DNA of 64,000 nucleotides from NCBI GenBank assembly GCA_030425485.1, contig JAUIAM010000021.1, forward strand, positions 1 to 64,000. The letters are read 5' to 3'. Source of the DNA: Verrucomicrobiia bacterium. GTDB taxonomy: Bacteria; Verrucomicrobiota; Verrucomicrobiia; Opitutales; Cerasicoccaceae. The notes beneath the pieces are model-generated. The model saw nothing but the letters and a program-made list of their open reading frames with translations. It was not told the DNA's origin and ran no database searches. A program made the position numbers and the translations under genes. Shown here one piece after another: positions 31,715-42,369 of the stretch. Positions within the stretch are counted from its first letter, which is position 1; each line of letters begins with the position of its first letter.

Positions 31715-34138
31715 CTATCGGGGCGAGACCGTGGTGGACTCGCGGTTGGCAAAGGCTTCGGCTTGCTGAACCCAGGCATCGCGCTGAGACGGGTCGGCGT
31801 AAAACTCGTAGTAGTTGATCGACCGCATGTAGTTGACGAGGTCCTGAAGAAATCCGTAGGTGGCCAGCACTTCGTTCTGACGCTGGCGAAAGGCCTCGTT
31901 TTGCGCGTCAATCAGGTCGATATTGTTCACCGTACCCTGCTGGTACTTCTCCGTCACGATGTTGAGGTTCTTGTTTGCGCGGTCCGCTGCGATCTCGCTG
32001 TAGTTGATATTTGAATACGAGGCAGAGAGTTGGTAGAGCGAATTCAGGATGCGCTGCTGGACGAGCTGCCGGGTGTAGTCGCGCGTGTACTGGAGGTTGC
32101 GCACCACGGCCTGCTGGCGCATGACGTCGAAGATGCGCTCCCCGCCCTCGAAGATCGGTATCTCGGCATTGACCGAAACAAACCACGCGCTGTCATCCGG
32201 CCAAAGCACGGGATTATAGTCGCTGGAGCGGTGGAAGGTATTGGCGTACTCGAAGTTCGCGCCGATGTCGGGCATATAGAACGCGCGCTCTTTCTGACCG
32301 AGGCTGATCTCCTGCCCCTGAATCGTGCGGTCGAGCGCCTCGACTTCGGGGCTGCGGGACACGCCGTACTGGAGCGAAAAGAGGCGAAAGCGCTCGTAGC
32401 GGGCATCCGTGCTAATGAGGTCGGAGGCCGTCTTGACCGTGCCTTCGAAATAGCTGGAGTCGAGGTTGAGGTCCTCGGGAGCCCAGCGGCGGTTCAAGTC
32501 CTCCCCCAGCACCTGGTTGAGCGTAACCAGCGCGATTTCGACCGCAGCCTGGGCATCGGCGACGGACGCGCGGTCGGACGCCTCCGAGGCCTCGAAGCGG
32601 TAAACCTCTTCCAGGCCACCCGTGCCCACACGCTCGCGGATGCGGGAGAGCTCGAGGTTGCGCCGCGTGACGGCGAGATTATCCCGGGCAATCTTTTCCA
32701 GCGAAACCGCGGACAAATACTGAATGTATGACACCGCCGTCAGTTGGATAATGTTCAGGCGCACGACTTCCTCCTCCAGCGTGGCAGCCTCGTAGTTCTC
32801 CCCGGCCACCCGCAGGTTTGAAATCCGCTCGTCACTGAAAATGATCTGGCTGATGCGTACCCCGGCCTCAGCGGAGTTGTTGGACTGCGAGCCGCCACTG
32901 GCGCGCACCGTGCCGGTATCGATCTGGTTGTACCCGACGAAGCCATAAATCTGGGGAAGCAGCGGGCTCATGGCGAGGCGTTCATCCTCGAAACTGATCT
33001 TCGTGCTCTGGCGCTGGGCAAGGTACTGGAAGTTGTAGGTCAGCGCCATTTCGATAGCCTTGGGCAGATTGATCGGGTCGCCCTTGGAGGCTTTTTGCGC
33101 AAAGAGGACTTCGGCGTACGAGGCGGTTTCAAAGGAAATATCGTACCCGATCTGGTCCGCTGTCCGTGCATTGAGATAAAGGTGCGGCTCGGTGTAAATG
33201 ACGGTGGGGACTTCGTTCGGGCTCTCGCCAAAGATGATGCGCTGGAAGTTCAGGGCCGTGCGACGGGCGAGCTGCTGCCGGATGTCGGGCAATGAGCCCC
33301 CCAGGATACCCTCGCGTACGGCGGGCTCACCAATGTAGGAAAAGGACGGGATACCCCGGGTGTTGATGCCGTCGATAAGTTGTGTGCGCTCGGCCTCATC
33401 CATCAATACGGGCGGGAAGACATAAACCGCGCTAGCGTCCTGCGGGAGCTGGTCCAGCACGGGCTGAGCCTTGTCCCCCATCCCGATGAAATGGGTTTCC
33501 GTATCGGCAGACTGCTCCAGCTCCACGATGTAGTCGCGCAGAAAGCCGAGGTTTTCCAGGTAGGGCTCGGCCGCCAGCACATAGATGCGGTCAAAATCGA
33601 CCAGGGTTTTAAAACGCTGAAGGTCTTCGCGGATGCTGTGGTTGGAGACCACGATGTTGAGGTTCGGAACGACGGAATGCTGCTCCTCGTCCAGCAGATA
33701 ATCGATCACCTCAGGCTCTTGCAGAAAGCCGCCTACAACGGGCTTGGGCAGCACGTACTCTGCCCGCGCAGCCGCATCCATAACGAGAAAACCCTGCAGC
33801 AGCAAGTAGTCCACCTCCGGGTCGATGAGGGCCGCGCGCAGGGCCTCGGCAGCGCGGCTGGGCGACCAGTTCGCGCTAAAATCCGGGTCCTCCTTGAAGC
33901 TCACCGTTACCTTAGTGCTGGTCAACTGTTCCAGCGACTGCTGTATCTGCACGAGTTGCTCGTCAATGTACCAAGAGTTGCCATCGCGCACCACCGCGAT
34001 GACGACCTCGGGCAGGGGTGCGGGTTCCGCCGCGCGATGGGGCAGGTCTTCGGGGCTCTCGGGCTCGCCGAGCAACATTGCCGGCAGGGCAAGTATGAGG
34101 CAGCAGGTAGAGAGGAAACGCTGGGTCAGGTTAGGCAT
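31715..34138 (-). CDS. TolC-family outer-membrane efflux protein with N-terminal periplasmic-binding-like domain
   Basis: C-terminal half shows two TolC/OEP repeats; N-terminal ~310 aa resemble ABC_sub_bind-type fold; overlaps RND gene by 8 bp. Confidence 0.8.
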   Translation of the reverse strand: MPNLTQRFLSTCCLILALPAMLLGEPESPEDLPHRAAEPAPLPEVVIAVVRDGNSWYIDEQLVQIQQSLEQLTSTKVTVSFKEDPDFSANWSPSRAAEALRAALIDPEVDYLLLQGFLVMDAAARAEYVLPKPVVGGFLQEPEVIDYLLDEEQHSVVPNLNIVVSNHSIREDLQRFKTLVDFDRIYVLAAEPYLENLGFLRDYIVELEQSADTETHFIGMGDKAQPVLDQLPQDASAVYVFPPVLMDEAERTQLIDGINTRGIPSFSYIGEPAVREGILGGSLPDIRQQLARRTALNFQRIIFGESPNEVPTVIYTEPHLYLNARTADQIGYDISFETASYAEVLFAQKASKGDPINLPKAIEMALTYNFQYLAQRQSTKISFEDERLAMSPLLPQIYGFVGYNQIDTGTVRASGGSQSNNSAEAGVRISQIIFSDERISNLRVAGENYEAATLEEEVVRLNIIQLTAVSYIQYLSAVSLEKIARDNLAVTRRNLELSRIRERVGTGGLEEVYRFEASEASDRASVADAQAAVEIALVTLNQVLGEDLNRRWAPEDLNLDSSYFEGTVKTASDLISTDARYERFRLFSLQYGVSRSPEVEALDRTIQGQEISLGQKERAFYMPDIGANFEYANTFHRSSDYNPVLWPDDSAWFVSVNAEIPIFEGGERIFDVMRQQAVVRNLQYTRDYTRQLVQQRILNSLYQLSASYSNINYSEIAADRANKNLNIVTEKYQQGTVNNIDLIDAQNEAFRQRQNEVLATYGFLQDLVNYMRSINYYEFYADPSQRDAWVQQAEAFANRESTTVSPR

Positions 34139-37100
34139 CTTGTCCGGTAGGTGCAGGAGTGGAATTATCCTCGGTGGGCGCGGGCTTACTGCCGCCAAAT
34201 TTCTCCGAGATCGATTGGATGACGAAGTACAGCATCGGTACCACGACCACGCTGACTACTGTCGCGACCAGCATGCCGCCAAAAACAGAGGTGCCGATGG
34301 CTTTGCGGCTCTCTGAACCCGCTCCCGTGGCCACGAGGAGCGGGATCACGCCGAGGATGAAGGAGAAGGCTGTCATGAGCACCGCGCGGAAACGCAGGCG
34401 GGCGGCGCTGAGCGCGGCATCAAAGGGGCTCATACCGGAGTCACGCTGCTCCTTGGCAAACTCCACGATGAGAATTGCGCTCTTGGTGGACAGGCCGATA
34501 AGCAACACAATGCCGATCTGGGTATAAAGGTTGTTATCGTAGCCGCGGATCATGAGCGCAGCGACAGCGCCAAGCAGAGCGGTCGGCACAGCCAGGCAGA
34601 CCGACAGCGGGAGCGTCCAGCTCTCGTACTGCGCAGCGAGCACGAGGTAAACCAGGATGATAGCCAGGGCAAAGATGATGGTCGTGCCCCCGGCAGCTGT
34701 CTTCTGTTGATATGAAAGGTCCGTCCACTCGTAGCCCATGCTTTGGGGGAGGTCGCGGCTGGCCATGTCTTCGATCACCGCCATGGCCTGCCCGGAACTG
34801 TAGCCCGGGGCGTTGTTTCCCATCACCTTAACCGAAGGATAGAGGTTGTAGCGCGTGATGGTCTGCGGGCCGAGCACCTCGTTGATAGCGATCAAGCCGC
34901 TGAGCGGAGTCATGCGGCCGTCCGGCGTACGGATCTCCAGCTTGCCGACGTCCTCGATATTGGAGCGGAATTCACTGCCCGCCTGGGCCTTAACCTTGAA
35001 GACGCGGTTGAAGTCAGTGAAGTCGTTGATATAGGTCGAGCCGAGATAGGTCTGCATGGCGTCGAAAACCGATGTCAGGGATAGGCCGCGGTTTTTGACC
35101 TGCTCCCGGTCGATGTCGACAAAGAGCTGCGGGACATTGGCCCGAAAGGTGGTGTTCATGCTCGCGATGGCGGACTGCGCACTGCCCGAGCCGATAAAGC
35201 CGTCGCTGACCTGCTGGAGCATTTCCATGCCTGCCCCGCCCCGGTCTTGCAACATAAGGGTAAAGCCACCCGTCAAGCCCAGGCCCGGCAGCGAGGGCGA
35301 AGGAAAGGCGAAGGCCAACGCCTCCATCAACTGCGAAAACTGGCGGTTGAGGTTTCCGATGATGACCGACTGGTGCTCCTCGGGCGGGCGCTCCGACCAG
35401 TCCTTAAACACCGCGATGGAAAAGGCCATGTTGGACGAAGCCGCACCGTCGAGCAGTGAGTAGCCGGAAATAGTCAGGTAGTCCTGCACGCCCGGGGTCT
35501 CGCCAATAATTTTATCCACCTGCTCCATGACAGCACTCGTACGCTGGAGCGAGGCCGCATCCGGCAACTGCACGGACATGATGGTATAGCCCTCGTCCTC
35601 CTGCGGCACAAAACCAGTGGGTAAGTTCACAAAGCCCCACATGGCTAGCACCGTCATGCCGACAAAGAGCAGGATGCCGATAAAGGCACGGCGCATGGCC
35701 ACCCGCACCACCGCATGGTAGCCCGTGGTGGTTTTGTCCATGCCGCTATTAAAGAGGCGGAAGAACCAGTTGGTTTTACCACTGCTCTTGCGCAGCATCA
35801 CCCCGCACAGGGCCGGACTTAGCGTAAGGGCATTGATGGAAGAAAAGACCGTGGCCACGGAGATCGTTACCGCGAACTGCTGAAAAAGAATGCCCGTGAT
35901 CCCCCCCATAAAAGCCGTAGGGACAAACACCGCCAGCAGCACCAGCGTCGTTGCCACGACGGGCCCGCTGACCTCGGTCATGGTGAGGAAAGCAGCCTCC
36001 TTGGGCGACATGCCCTCCTCCAGGTGACGGGAGCAGTTTTCCACCACCACAATGGCGTCGTCCACCACAATCCCGATCACGAGAATGAGCCCGAAGAGCG
36101 TAAGCAAGTTGATGGAGAAACCGAGCGCAGCCATGGCTCCGAAGGTCCCGATGAGCGACACCGGGATGGTCATCGAGGGGATCAGCGTAGCGCGAACATT
36201 TTGCAGGAAAACAAAAACCACCAGCACCACGAGCAGGAGGGTGATAAAGAGCGTCTCCATCACCTCGTCCATCGAGGCCACAATGACGCGCGTATTGTCG
36301 TAAACGACCTCAATGGCCACGCCCTCGGGAAAGCTCTCGGCCAGTTCCTCGACACGGGCCTTTACCCCTTCCGACACGGCGAGCGCGTTTGCCCCTGGCA
36401 CCTGGTAGACCGCCATGGCCGCCGCAGGTTGGCCGTTGTAGTTAGCGCGGAGCTTGTAGGCCTCTGCGCCGAGTTCAACCCGGGCAATATCGCCCAGGCG
36501 CAGCACTGCCCCATCGGCACCCGTGCGGATAATGATCTGCTCAAACTCCTGCGGCGAAACCAGACGACCGCGCACACTGATCGTGTATTGAAACTCCTGA
36601 CCGGGAGGCGCGGGCGGCTCGCCGATGTTACCGGCAGCGACTTGCACGTTCTGCTCACGCACGGCGTTAATCACGTCGTCGACCGTGACCTGGCGCGCCT
36701 TCATCTTGTCCGGGTTGAGCCACAGGCGCATGCTGAACTTTTCCGCACCGAAGGTCTGCACCTTGCCCACGCCGTTGACGCGGGCCAACTCATCCTTGAT
36801 GTACTGGTTGACGTAGTTGGCCAGAAAGATGTCGTCATACCTGCCGTCAGGAGAGATCAACGCGAGGTAGAGGTTGGCGTCCTTCATCTGCTTGTCGACC
36901 TGCACGCCCATGCGCTGCACCTCCTGTGGAAGCTGCGAGAGCGCCTTGCTGACGCGGTTTTGCACCAACACCTGGGCCATGTCCGAGTCCGTCCCCGTGG
37001 CGAAGGAAACGGTCAGCGTCATGCTGCCGTCATTAGCCGAGACGCTCGACATGTAGATCATGTTTTCGACACCATTGACCTCCTGCTCGATGGGCGAGGC

Positions 37101-37286
37101 CACCGTGTCGGCCACGGTCTTGGCATCGGCCCCGGGGTAAACCGCCGTGACCTGTACCGCGGGCGGGGCGATGTCCGGGTAGCGCTCGATGGGCAGGCTC
37201 AACAGGGCAAAGCCGCCCAAGAGCATGATGACAATAGAGAGGACTGCCGCAAAAATCGGGCGCCGGATAAAGAAGTGACTAAACAT
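34131..37286 (-). CDS. RND multidrug efflux transporter permease (HAE1 type)
   Basis: 1051 aa; FFIRRPIFAAVLSIVIMLLGGFALLSLPIERYPDIAPP; GIVVDDAIVVVENCSRHL. Confidence 0.97.
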   Translation of the reverse strand: MFSHFFIRRPIFAAVLSIVIMLLGGFALLSLPIERYPDIAPPAVQVTAVYPGADAKTVADTVASPIEQEVNGVENMIYMSSVSANDGSMTLTVSFATGTDSDMAQVLVQNRVSKALSQLPQEVQRMGVQVDKQMKDANLYLALISPDGRYDDIFLANYVNQYIKDELARVNGVGKVQTFGAEKFSMRLWLNPDKMKARQVTVDDVINAVREQNVQVAAGNIGEPPAPPGQEFQYTISVRGRLVSPQEFEQIIIRTGADGAVLRLGDIARVELGAEAYKLRANYNGQPAAAMAVYQVPGANALAVSEGVKARVEELAESFPEGVAIEVVYDNTRVIVASMDEVMETLFITLLLVVLVVFVFLQNVRATLIPSMTIPVSLIGTFGAMAALGFSINLLTLFGLILVIGIVVDDAIVVVENCSRHLEEGMSPKEAAFLTMTEVSGPVVATTLVLLAVFVPTAFMGGITGILFQQFAVTISVATVFSSINALTLSPALCGVMLRKSSGKTNWFFRLFNSGMDKTTTGYHAVVRVAMRRAFIGILLFVGMTVLAMWGFVNLPTGFVPQEDEGYTIMSVQLPDAASLQRTSAVMEQVDKIIGETPGVQDYLTISGYSLLDGAASSNMAFSIAVFKDWSERPPEEHQSVIIGNLNRQFSQLMEALAFAFPSPSLPGLGLTGGFTLMLQDRGGAGMEMLQQVSDGFIGSGSAQSAIASMNTTFRANVPQLFVDIDREQVKNRGLSLTSVFDAMQTYLGSTYINDFTDFNRVFKVKAQAGSEFRSNIEDVGKLEIRTPDGRMTPLSGLIAINEVLGPQTITRYNLYPSVKVMGNNAPGYSSGQAMAVIEDMASRDLPQSMGYEWTDLSYQQKTAAGGTTIIFALAIILVYLVLAAQYESWTLPLSVCLAVPTALLGAVAALMIRGYDNNLYTQIGIVLLIGLSTKSAILIVEFAKEQRDSGMSPFDAALSAARLRFRAVLMTAFSFILGVIPLLVATGAGSESRKAIGTSVFGGMLVATVVSVVVVPMLYFVIQSISEKFGGSKPAPTEDNSTPAPTGQDA

Positions 37287-37302
37287 GCCGCGTAGCCCTC
37301 GC

Positions 37303-38409
37303 TCAGTTGGTCGGTGTTACAGGCATGCCGGGCCGGGCACGCTGGATGCCCTCGACGATGACGCGCTCATCGGCCTCCAGCCCCTTGAGCACGATGCGCC
37401 CCTTCTCGATCAGAGGGCCCTTCTCGATCGGGCGGGTTTCGACGATGTTCTGCCCATCCACGACGAGGACGTAATCCCCTTGCAGGTTGCGCATGATGCA
37501 CGAATCCGGCACGACGATGGCATCGGGGATTTCCTCGGAAAAGAGGACCTTGGCGTAGAGGCCTGGGATGAGCTTGCCTTCCGCATTGGGAAAGCTGACC
37601 CGCGCCTCAATCGTACCCGTGAGCGCGTCGACGGTGTTGCCGTAGTAGTCGATCACGCCTTCCTGATCGTAAACCGTGCCATCCGCCAACTCGAGCTTGG
37701 CCGTGACGGGCTCGCGGTTCTTGCCGCTGTTTTGTCCGTTGAGGGTAAGGTAGCCGAGCAAGGTGCGCTCGTCGATGTTGATGTAAACATCCATCGGGTC
37801 CATCTGCAATATGGTGGCGAGCAGCGTCGAGTCCCCCGAGCCCACGAGGTTGCCGGCGGTAACCAGCTCGCGGGAAATACGACCCGAAATGGGAGCGTGA
37901 AGCTCGGTATAGCTCAAGTCCAATGCCGCCGCGTTTACGGAAGCCTCGGCCTGAGTCACGCTGGCCGCGGCCAGATCGAGTTCGGACTTGCTGCGCAGGA
38001 GATCCAGCTCAGAAATCGCATCGCTGGTAAAGAGTTGCTCGTTGCGGCGGTAGGTCGTGTCGGCCAGGTCGCGGCTGGCAATCGCGCTTTCAAGCTTACC
38101 CTCGGCAGACTGGAGATCCGCCTCGTAGAGCTCGGGCTCGATGGTGAAGAGCAGTGCTCCCTTTTCCACAAACGTGCCGGGGGCGAATTCAACCGTCTCC
38201 AGAAAGCCGCGCACGCGGGCCCGCACCTCGACAGCATCGCGGGCATGCGTCTGTCCCGTCTGCGGTGAATACACCGTGACCGGACCATTGTAGGGCAGTT
38301 CCAGTTTAACCGGGGGAGGCGGCGGAGCCTGGTACTCGTTTTGCTCAGCACAACCGCCCAGAAGCAGCAGCGTAGAGAGCGGCAGAAGAAGCGAGCAGAA
38401 CGGACGCAT
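37303..38409 (-). CDS. RND efflux periplasmic adaptor (MFP) subunit
   Basis: lipoprotein signal LLLGGCAEQ; biotinyl-lipoyl/hairpin architecture; upstream of RND gene. Confidence 0.94.
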   Translation of the reverse strand: MRPFCSLLLPLSTLLLLGGCAEQNEYQAPPPPPVKLELPYNGPVTVYSPQTGQTHARDAVEVRARVRGFLETVEFAPGTFVEKGALLFTIEPELYEADLQSAEGKLESAIASRDLADTTYRRNEQLFTSDAISELDLLRSKSELDLAAASVTQAEASVNAAALDLSYTELHAPISGRISRELVTAGNLVGSGDSTLLATILQMDPMDVYINIDERTLLGYLTLNGQNSGKNREPVTAKLELADGTVYDQEGVIDYYGNTVDALTGTIEARVSFPNAEGKLIPGLYAKVLFSEEIPDAIVVPDSCIMRNLQGDYVLVVDGQNIVETRPIEKGPLIEKGRIVLKGLEADERVIVEGIQRARPGMPVTPTN

Positions 38410-38418
38410 AGAACAAAG

Positions 38419-38748
38419 CTAGTGGGTTTGCACGGGCTTGCGCGAGGGCAGCACAAGCAGAAGGAGCCAAAGACCGATATTTACCGCCGGGATAAAAGCC
38501 AAAATGGCAAAAAAGCCGGGCCACCGCGCATCATTTAAACGCTGCACGAACTGCGTCATCAGCACGATGAGGGCAAACACCGCCAAGAGTATGCACATGA
38601 AAATGGCCAACCCACTGAGATGATGGTCCGCCCCGACCGTGTGCATGACGAGGTAACCGAGCCCCCCGAATACCGCAACGGTCAACACCGTAGAGAGAAA
38701 AAACAGCAGGGGGCCGCGACGGCGGGTCATATCCAGTAGTAACTCCAT
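38419..38748 (-). CDS. small membrane protein (DUF805-like)
   Basis: QFVQRLNDARWPGFFAILAFIPAVNIGLWLLLLVLPSRK pattern; start at internal Met. Confidence 0.65.
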   Translation of the reverse strand: MELLLDMTRRRGPLLFFLSTVLTVAVFGGLGYLVMHTVGADHHLSGLAIFMCILLAVFALIVLMTQFVQRLNDARWPGFFAILAFIPAVNIGLWLLLLVLPSRKPVQTH

Positions 38749-38889
38749 GCGGCAAAGGCTAGCCCCGCAGGGGCGACTTTCAACCCCCAAATGCACGCGC
38801 AGTCCACCCAAGGAGCGGAAATGCTGACTTCGGAGGTGGCCCGTCTCCTGCTTGCAATTTTGGCAGAAACACACCATGTAAGTACCGCC

Positions 38890-39738
38890 ATGACTGCCCA
38901 ACGCACCTGCATTCTCCTAGCACTCGCCACGTTGGCGACATCCCTCCACGGCTTTTACTCCCAGAGCAACAAAGGCGAAAAGCTGATCGAGGCACATGAG
39001 TCTTCCTTCGCCCCCAAGTCCCAGATTGAGCACTACGAGACGGTGTTTATCCACCCCGACGGCAGTGTCGACACGGGCGAAATGCTCCTCATCTACGCCT
39101 ATGGTGAAGAGGTCACCTACGGCATCGTCCACTTTATTAAACCCAAGGCGCTAAGCGGATTCACGGTTTTATCCGTCCAGGAGCTGGGCAAGCTGCCCCA
39201 AATTTACTATACCGCGCCGGATGAGGACTCGCCCCTTGCACTCAGTAGCAGCAAATGGAAGGAGCGTTTCTTCGAGACCCCTTGGCACTTTGAAGACATC
39301 CTCGATGATGACCGCGAGGACTGGACCTACCAGAACCGCGGCATCGTACAGATCAACGGTGTGCTGGCAGATCTGGTCGAGTCAGCCTACGGCACAGGCG
39401 AGCTCAAGGACCGTAGCGCCTACAGCAAACGGGAGGTCTACCTCGCGCGCGAAGACAGCCGCTTCCTGAAATGCGTCTACTATGGTCGCGATGGCGACCC
39501 CCTGAAAAGCTTTGAGGCGGGCAGGCACCATGACTTTGGCACACCGGATGCCCCGCGTATTCGCTGCACGCGCCTGATCGTATCGGATTACCGCTCCGGC
39601 GCGATGCTCATCCTCTCTCTCAAGGACAGCGTGTATGACATCGAACTGCCTGAGCGTTTCTTTGCCCCCGCGCAGTTGCCCCAGTGGGCTGAAAACAATA
39701 CGCCCCAGGCCTTGATACTGGCCCGGGGCGCTAAATAA
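38890..39738 (+). CDS. outer-membrane lipoprotein-sorting (LolA-like) family protein
   Basis: CVYYGRDGDPLKSFEA...YRSGAMLILSLKDSVYDIELPERFF; start at internal Met with signal peptide. Confidence 0.6.
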   Translation: MTAQRTCILLALATLATSLHGFYSQSNKGEKLIEAHESSFAPKSQIEHYETVFIHPDGSVDTGEMLLIYAYGEEVTYGIVHFIKPKALSGFTVLSVQELGKLPQIYYTAPDEDSPLALSSSKWKERFFETPWHFEDILDDDREDWTYQNRGIVQINGVLADLVESAYGTGELKDRSAYSKREVYLAREDSRFLKCVYYGRDGDPLKSFEAGRHHDFGTPDAPRIRCTRLIVSDYRSGAMLILSLKDSVYDIELPERFFAPAQLPQWAENNTPQALILARGAK

Positions 39739-39763
39739 ACAAAGACCTTAAACAAGAGGAAGA

Positions 39764-41737
39764 CTACGGACCGCCGTGGCGGATCGCGTTCTTCTTGGAG
39801 CCACTGCTGGTCTTGCTGTTTTTGCTCTCATTGCTGTCGAGTTGGTCTTGCAGGTCTTGCTGGTCCTGGAGCAGGCGCATGTTTTCCTGGCTCAGGTCAA
39901 CATCGTTGCGCAGGCGGAGGACTTCGTCCAGACGCTCCTGTTCGGCCTCGGGCAGGCGGTACTCAGGCAGCTCGGAATCGGTAATGCCCATCCGGTTGAG
40001 CAGGCGCGGATCGACCATCTGCTTGTAGGTCGTACCGTCGGGATTGAGCGTGCGCGCAGTGATGAAAATCAGCAGGTCACGGGAAGCATTATCATTTGCA
40101 TCCTTACGGGTATTGGTGAAGAGCTCGCCGATAACAGGGATGTCTCCCAGGAAGGGAACCTTGTCCTCGGTGACGCTGCTTTCCTTGGCCCGAAGACCAC
40201 CGATAACCAGGGTGTAACCGTCCTTGAGCACAACCGTGGACTCCGCTTCCTTTGTGTCGAAAGAGGGAATTGTGGTCGCGTTCGAGTCGCCCGCACCTGT
40301 GGCCACCGTGACACCATTTTGGCCGATATCGCTCAGCTCCGGCTTAACCCGCAAGCGGATAAAGCCCGCGCTGTTGACGTTTGGTGTAACGGTCAGAACT
40401 GAACCCGTGTCGCGATACTCAAACCCGCTCACCTGGAATCGACCCGTTTCTTCATTGAAGGTAAAGTTCGGAATCGGAATTTCCTCACCGACCACGATCT
40501 TGGCCTCCATGCCGTCCATGGTGACAACCGTCGGATTGTTCACCAGGCGCGAGTCGGTATTCTGCTCAAGGAAGTTGATCGTAGCGGTCAGGCTACTCAT
40601 GCTCAACACGGCGTTGTTACCAAAGAAGCTGTTACCGAAGACCGTGTTTGTCGTGCCCTGAACAGGATTCATGCCGACGCCTGCCAGATTGATAGCCCCA
40701 TTGTCCCCACTGCCCGAGAGGGTGTAGCTGACGGAATTAGGCCACTGGATACCGAGGTTAAGGGTTTCGGTCGTCTGGGTCTCGATAAACATGGAGTGGA
40801 TCATGACCTGCGGCGTGGGCTGGTCCAGACGCTCGATGATCTCCTGAACATCGTTCATGCGCGAAGGGCGCTCGGTAATGATAAGCGCATTGGTGCGCTT
40901 GTCCACCTGGATACGGCCACCGGCTGCGGCATCAATCAGCGGAGCCAGCGAGTCCTTGAGCTGCTCGGCCTGAGCGTAGTTGATGAGAAAAACGCGGGTG
41001 TCGACCGGCTCCTGCAGAAGTTCGTCGATACTCTTGATTTTGATAATATTGCGGTCCTCAATGTAGGTGTAGCCAATCGGCTCAAGCACGACTTCGAACA
41101 CCTGACGCCAGGTGACGTTGCGGAGCTTGATCGTGGTGTTGCCTACAAGGGTGTCCGGAATGACGACGTTGAGGTCGTAGAGGTCGGCCACATTACGGAT
41201 AATGATGCGCACTTCCTCGTCGGGAAAATCGACGGAAATCGTCTCGTCATCACCCATCTCCATGTCGGTCTCGGTGGTGACATCAGTCGGAAACTCCAGC
41301 GTGGCCAGACCGCCAGTGGGGAAGTCCAGCTCAAGAGCGGGGACTTCATCGTTGACCTGCTCGATTTCCTTCTGCCCCTCGGGTGTCGTTTCGATCTTCA
41401 CCTTTGGGTCGGAGGCAGTGACCTCCTTCACCTTGATGCCGGAACGATCAGGTGCATAGACGTCCACCCCGCCGGGATTGGCCGAAGTCGAAGCATCGCC
41501 ACTGGCAGGCTTGCTCGGAGAAGTTGAGCTGTTATCCATCGAGTCAGCAGGGGCCGTTACCGACGTACTGGTTTCAGGGGTATCTGCCGTGGCCTCTGGA
41601 GCCGCAGCAGTCGTCGTGTCCGACGCATTGGCACCGGATCCGGTGCTCGCCTCGTCGGAGCTGCCGTCCTGAGCCTGTAGCCAACATGCAGGCCAGGCCA
41701 AAATAGCAGCTAGGAGCATTACTCTCAATGATTTCAT
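39764..41737 (-). CDS. type II/IV secretin (GspD/PilQ family)
   Basis: QVDKRTNALIITERPSRMNDVQEIIERLDQPTPQVMIHSMFIETQ; VPFLGDIPVIGELFTNT. Confidence 0.95.
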   Translation of the reverse strand: MKSLRVMLLAAILAWPACWLQAQDGSSDEASTGSGANASDTTTAAAPEATADTPETSTSVTAPADSMDNSSTSPSKPASGDASTSANPGGVDVYAPDRSGIKVKEVTASDPKVKIETTPEGQKEIEQVNDEVPALELDFPTGGLATLEFPTDVTTETDMEMGDDETISVDFPDEEVRIIIRNVADLYDLNVVIPDTLVGNTTIKLRNVTWRQVFEVVLEPIGYTYIEDRNIIKIKSIDELLQEPVDTRVFLINYAQAEQLKDSLAPLIDAAAGGRIQVDKRTNALIITERPSRMNDVQEIIERLDQPTPQVMIHSMFIETQTTETLNLGIQWPNSVSYTLSGSGDNGAINLAGVGMNPVQGTTNTVFGNSFFGNNAVLSMSSLTATINFLEQNTDSRLVNNPTVVTMDGMEAKIVVGEEIPIPNFTFNEETGRFQVSGFEYRDTGSVLTVTPNVNSAGFIRLRVKPELSDIGQNGVTVATGAGDSNATTIPSFDTKEAESTVVLKDGYTLVIGGLRAKESSVTEDKVPFLGDIPVIGELFTNTRKDANDNASRDLLIFITARTLNPDGTTYKQMVDPRLLNRMGITDSELPEYRLPEAEQERLDEVLRLRNDVDLSQENMRLLQDQQDLQDQLDSNESKNSKTSSGSKKNAIRHGGP

Positions 41738-41782
41738 TTCAGGTCCTCGTTTAGGAATTAGGCAGTAGCAAATAGGGCTTGG

Positions 41783-42367
41783 TTATTGGGAATTGGGTTG
41801 AAAACGTTGTATGCTGGCGTCCTCCAGTGACTTATTGAAGGTGCCGCGGTAGGTGGCATCGCCAATCTTGAATGTGTAGTGGTCGTCGGTAACATCGCCC
41901 ACATAAATGGCGTAGGCTTTACCTTCAAAGGGAAAGCGAATCGGCAAGGGCTTGTTGTCCTCGCTCTGCTTGCGGGTGCGCCCATCGGGATAAATGATGA
42001 GCAGGTAATCGGTATCGCCCATGCGCATGCGTCCCGAGACGGAATGCGTAGCAATAAAGGCATCCAGAATCTGCTGGGCGGTGACCTCCTCGACCACCGG
42101 AGCGGCAGGTGTGGTGGCTTCGCCGTCCGTGGTGGAGGCAACGACAGGCTCGGGCACCTCCTCCAGCTCAAAGGGATAAGGGAGATCAGCAAGCGTGCTG
42201 GCAAAGTCGACGTCATAGCGATCCGTGACCGTCTTTCCCAATGCGATCAGCTTTGCCCGGGCCTCAGCCGAGACAATACGCGTGGTCTGGCCATGGGCCG
42301 CAGCAACCATGAACCAGAGCAAGGCACAGAGCAGAGAACAAGAGAGTATGCGTGAAACGATTTTCAT
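41783..42367 (-). CDS. hypothetical pilus-assembly (PilP-position) protein
   Basis: 194 aa, signal peptide, located between PilO-like and secretin genes. Confidence 0.6.
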   Translation of the reverse strand: MKIVSRILSCSLLCALLWFMVAAAHGQTTRIVSAEARAKLIALGKTVTDRYDVDFASTLADLPYPFELEEVPEPVVASTTDGEATTPAAPVVEEVTAQQILDAFIATHSVSGRMRMGDTDYLLIIYPDGRTRKQSEDNKPLPIRFPFEGKAYAIYVGDVTDDHYTFKIGDATYRGTFNKSLEDASIQRFQPNSQ

Positions 42368-42369
42368 GT

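Noticed and set aside
36024-37295. 423-aa plus-strand ORF
   Set aside because: Antisense of RND transporter; His/Arg-rich low-information protein.
39701-39730. CGCCCCAGGC...GCCCGGGGCG hairpin at the end of the LolA-like gene
   Set aside because: One mismatch and no T tract; may be a weak terminator but not strong enough to list as a feature.
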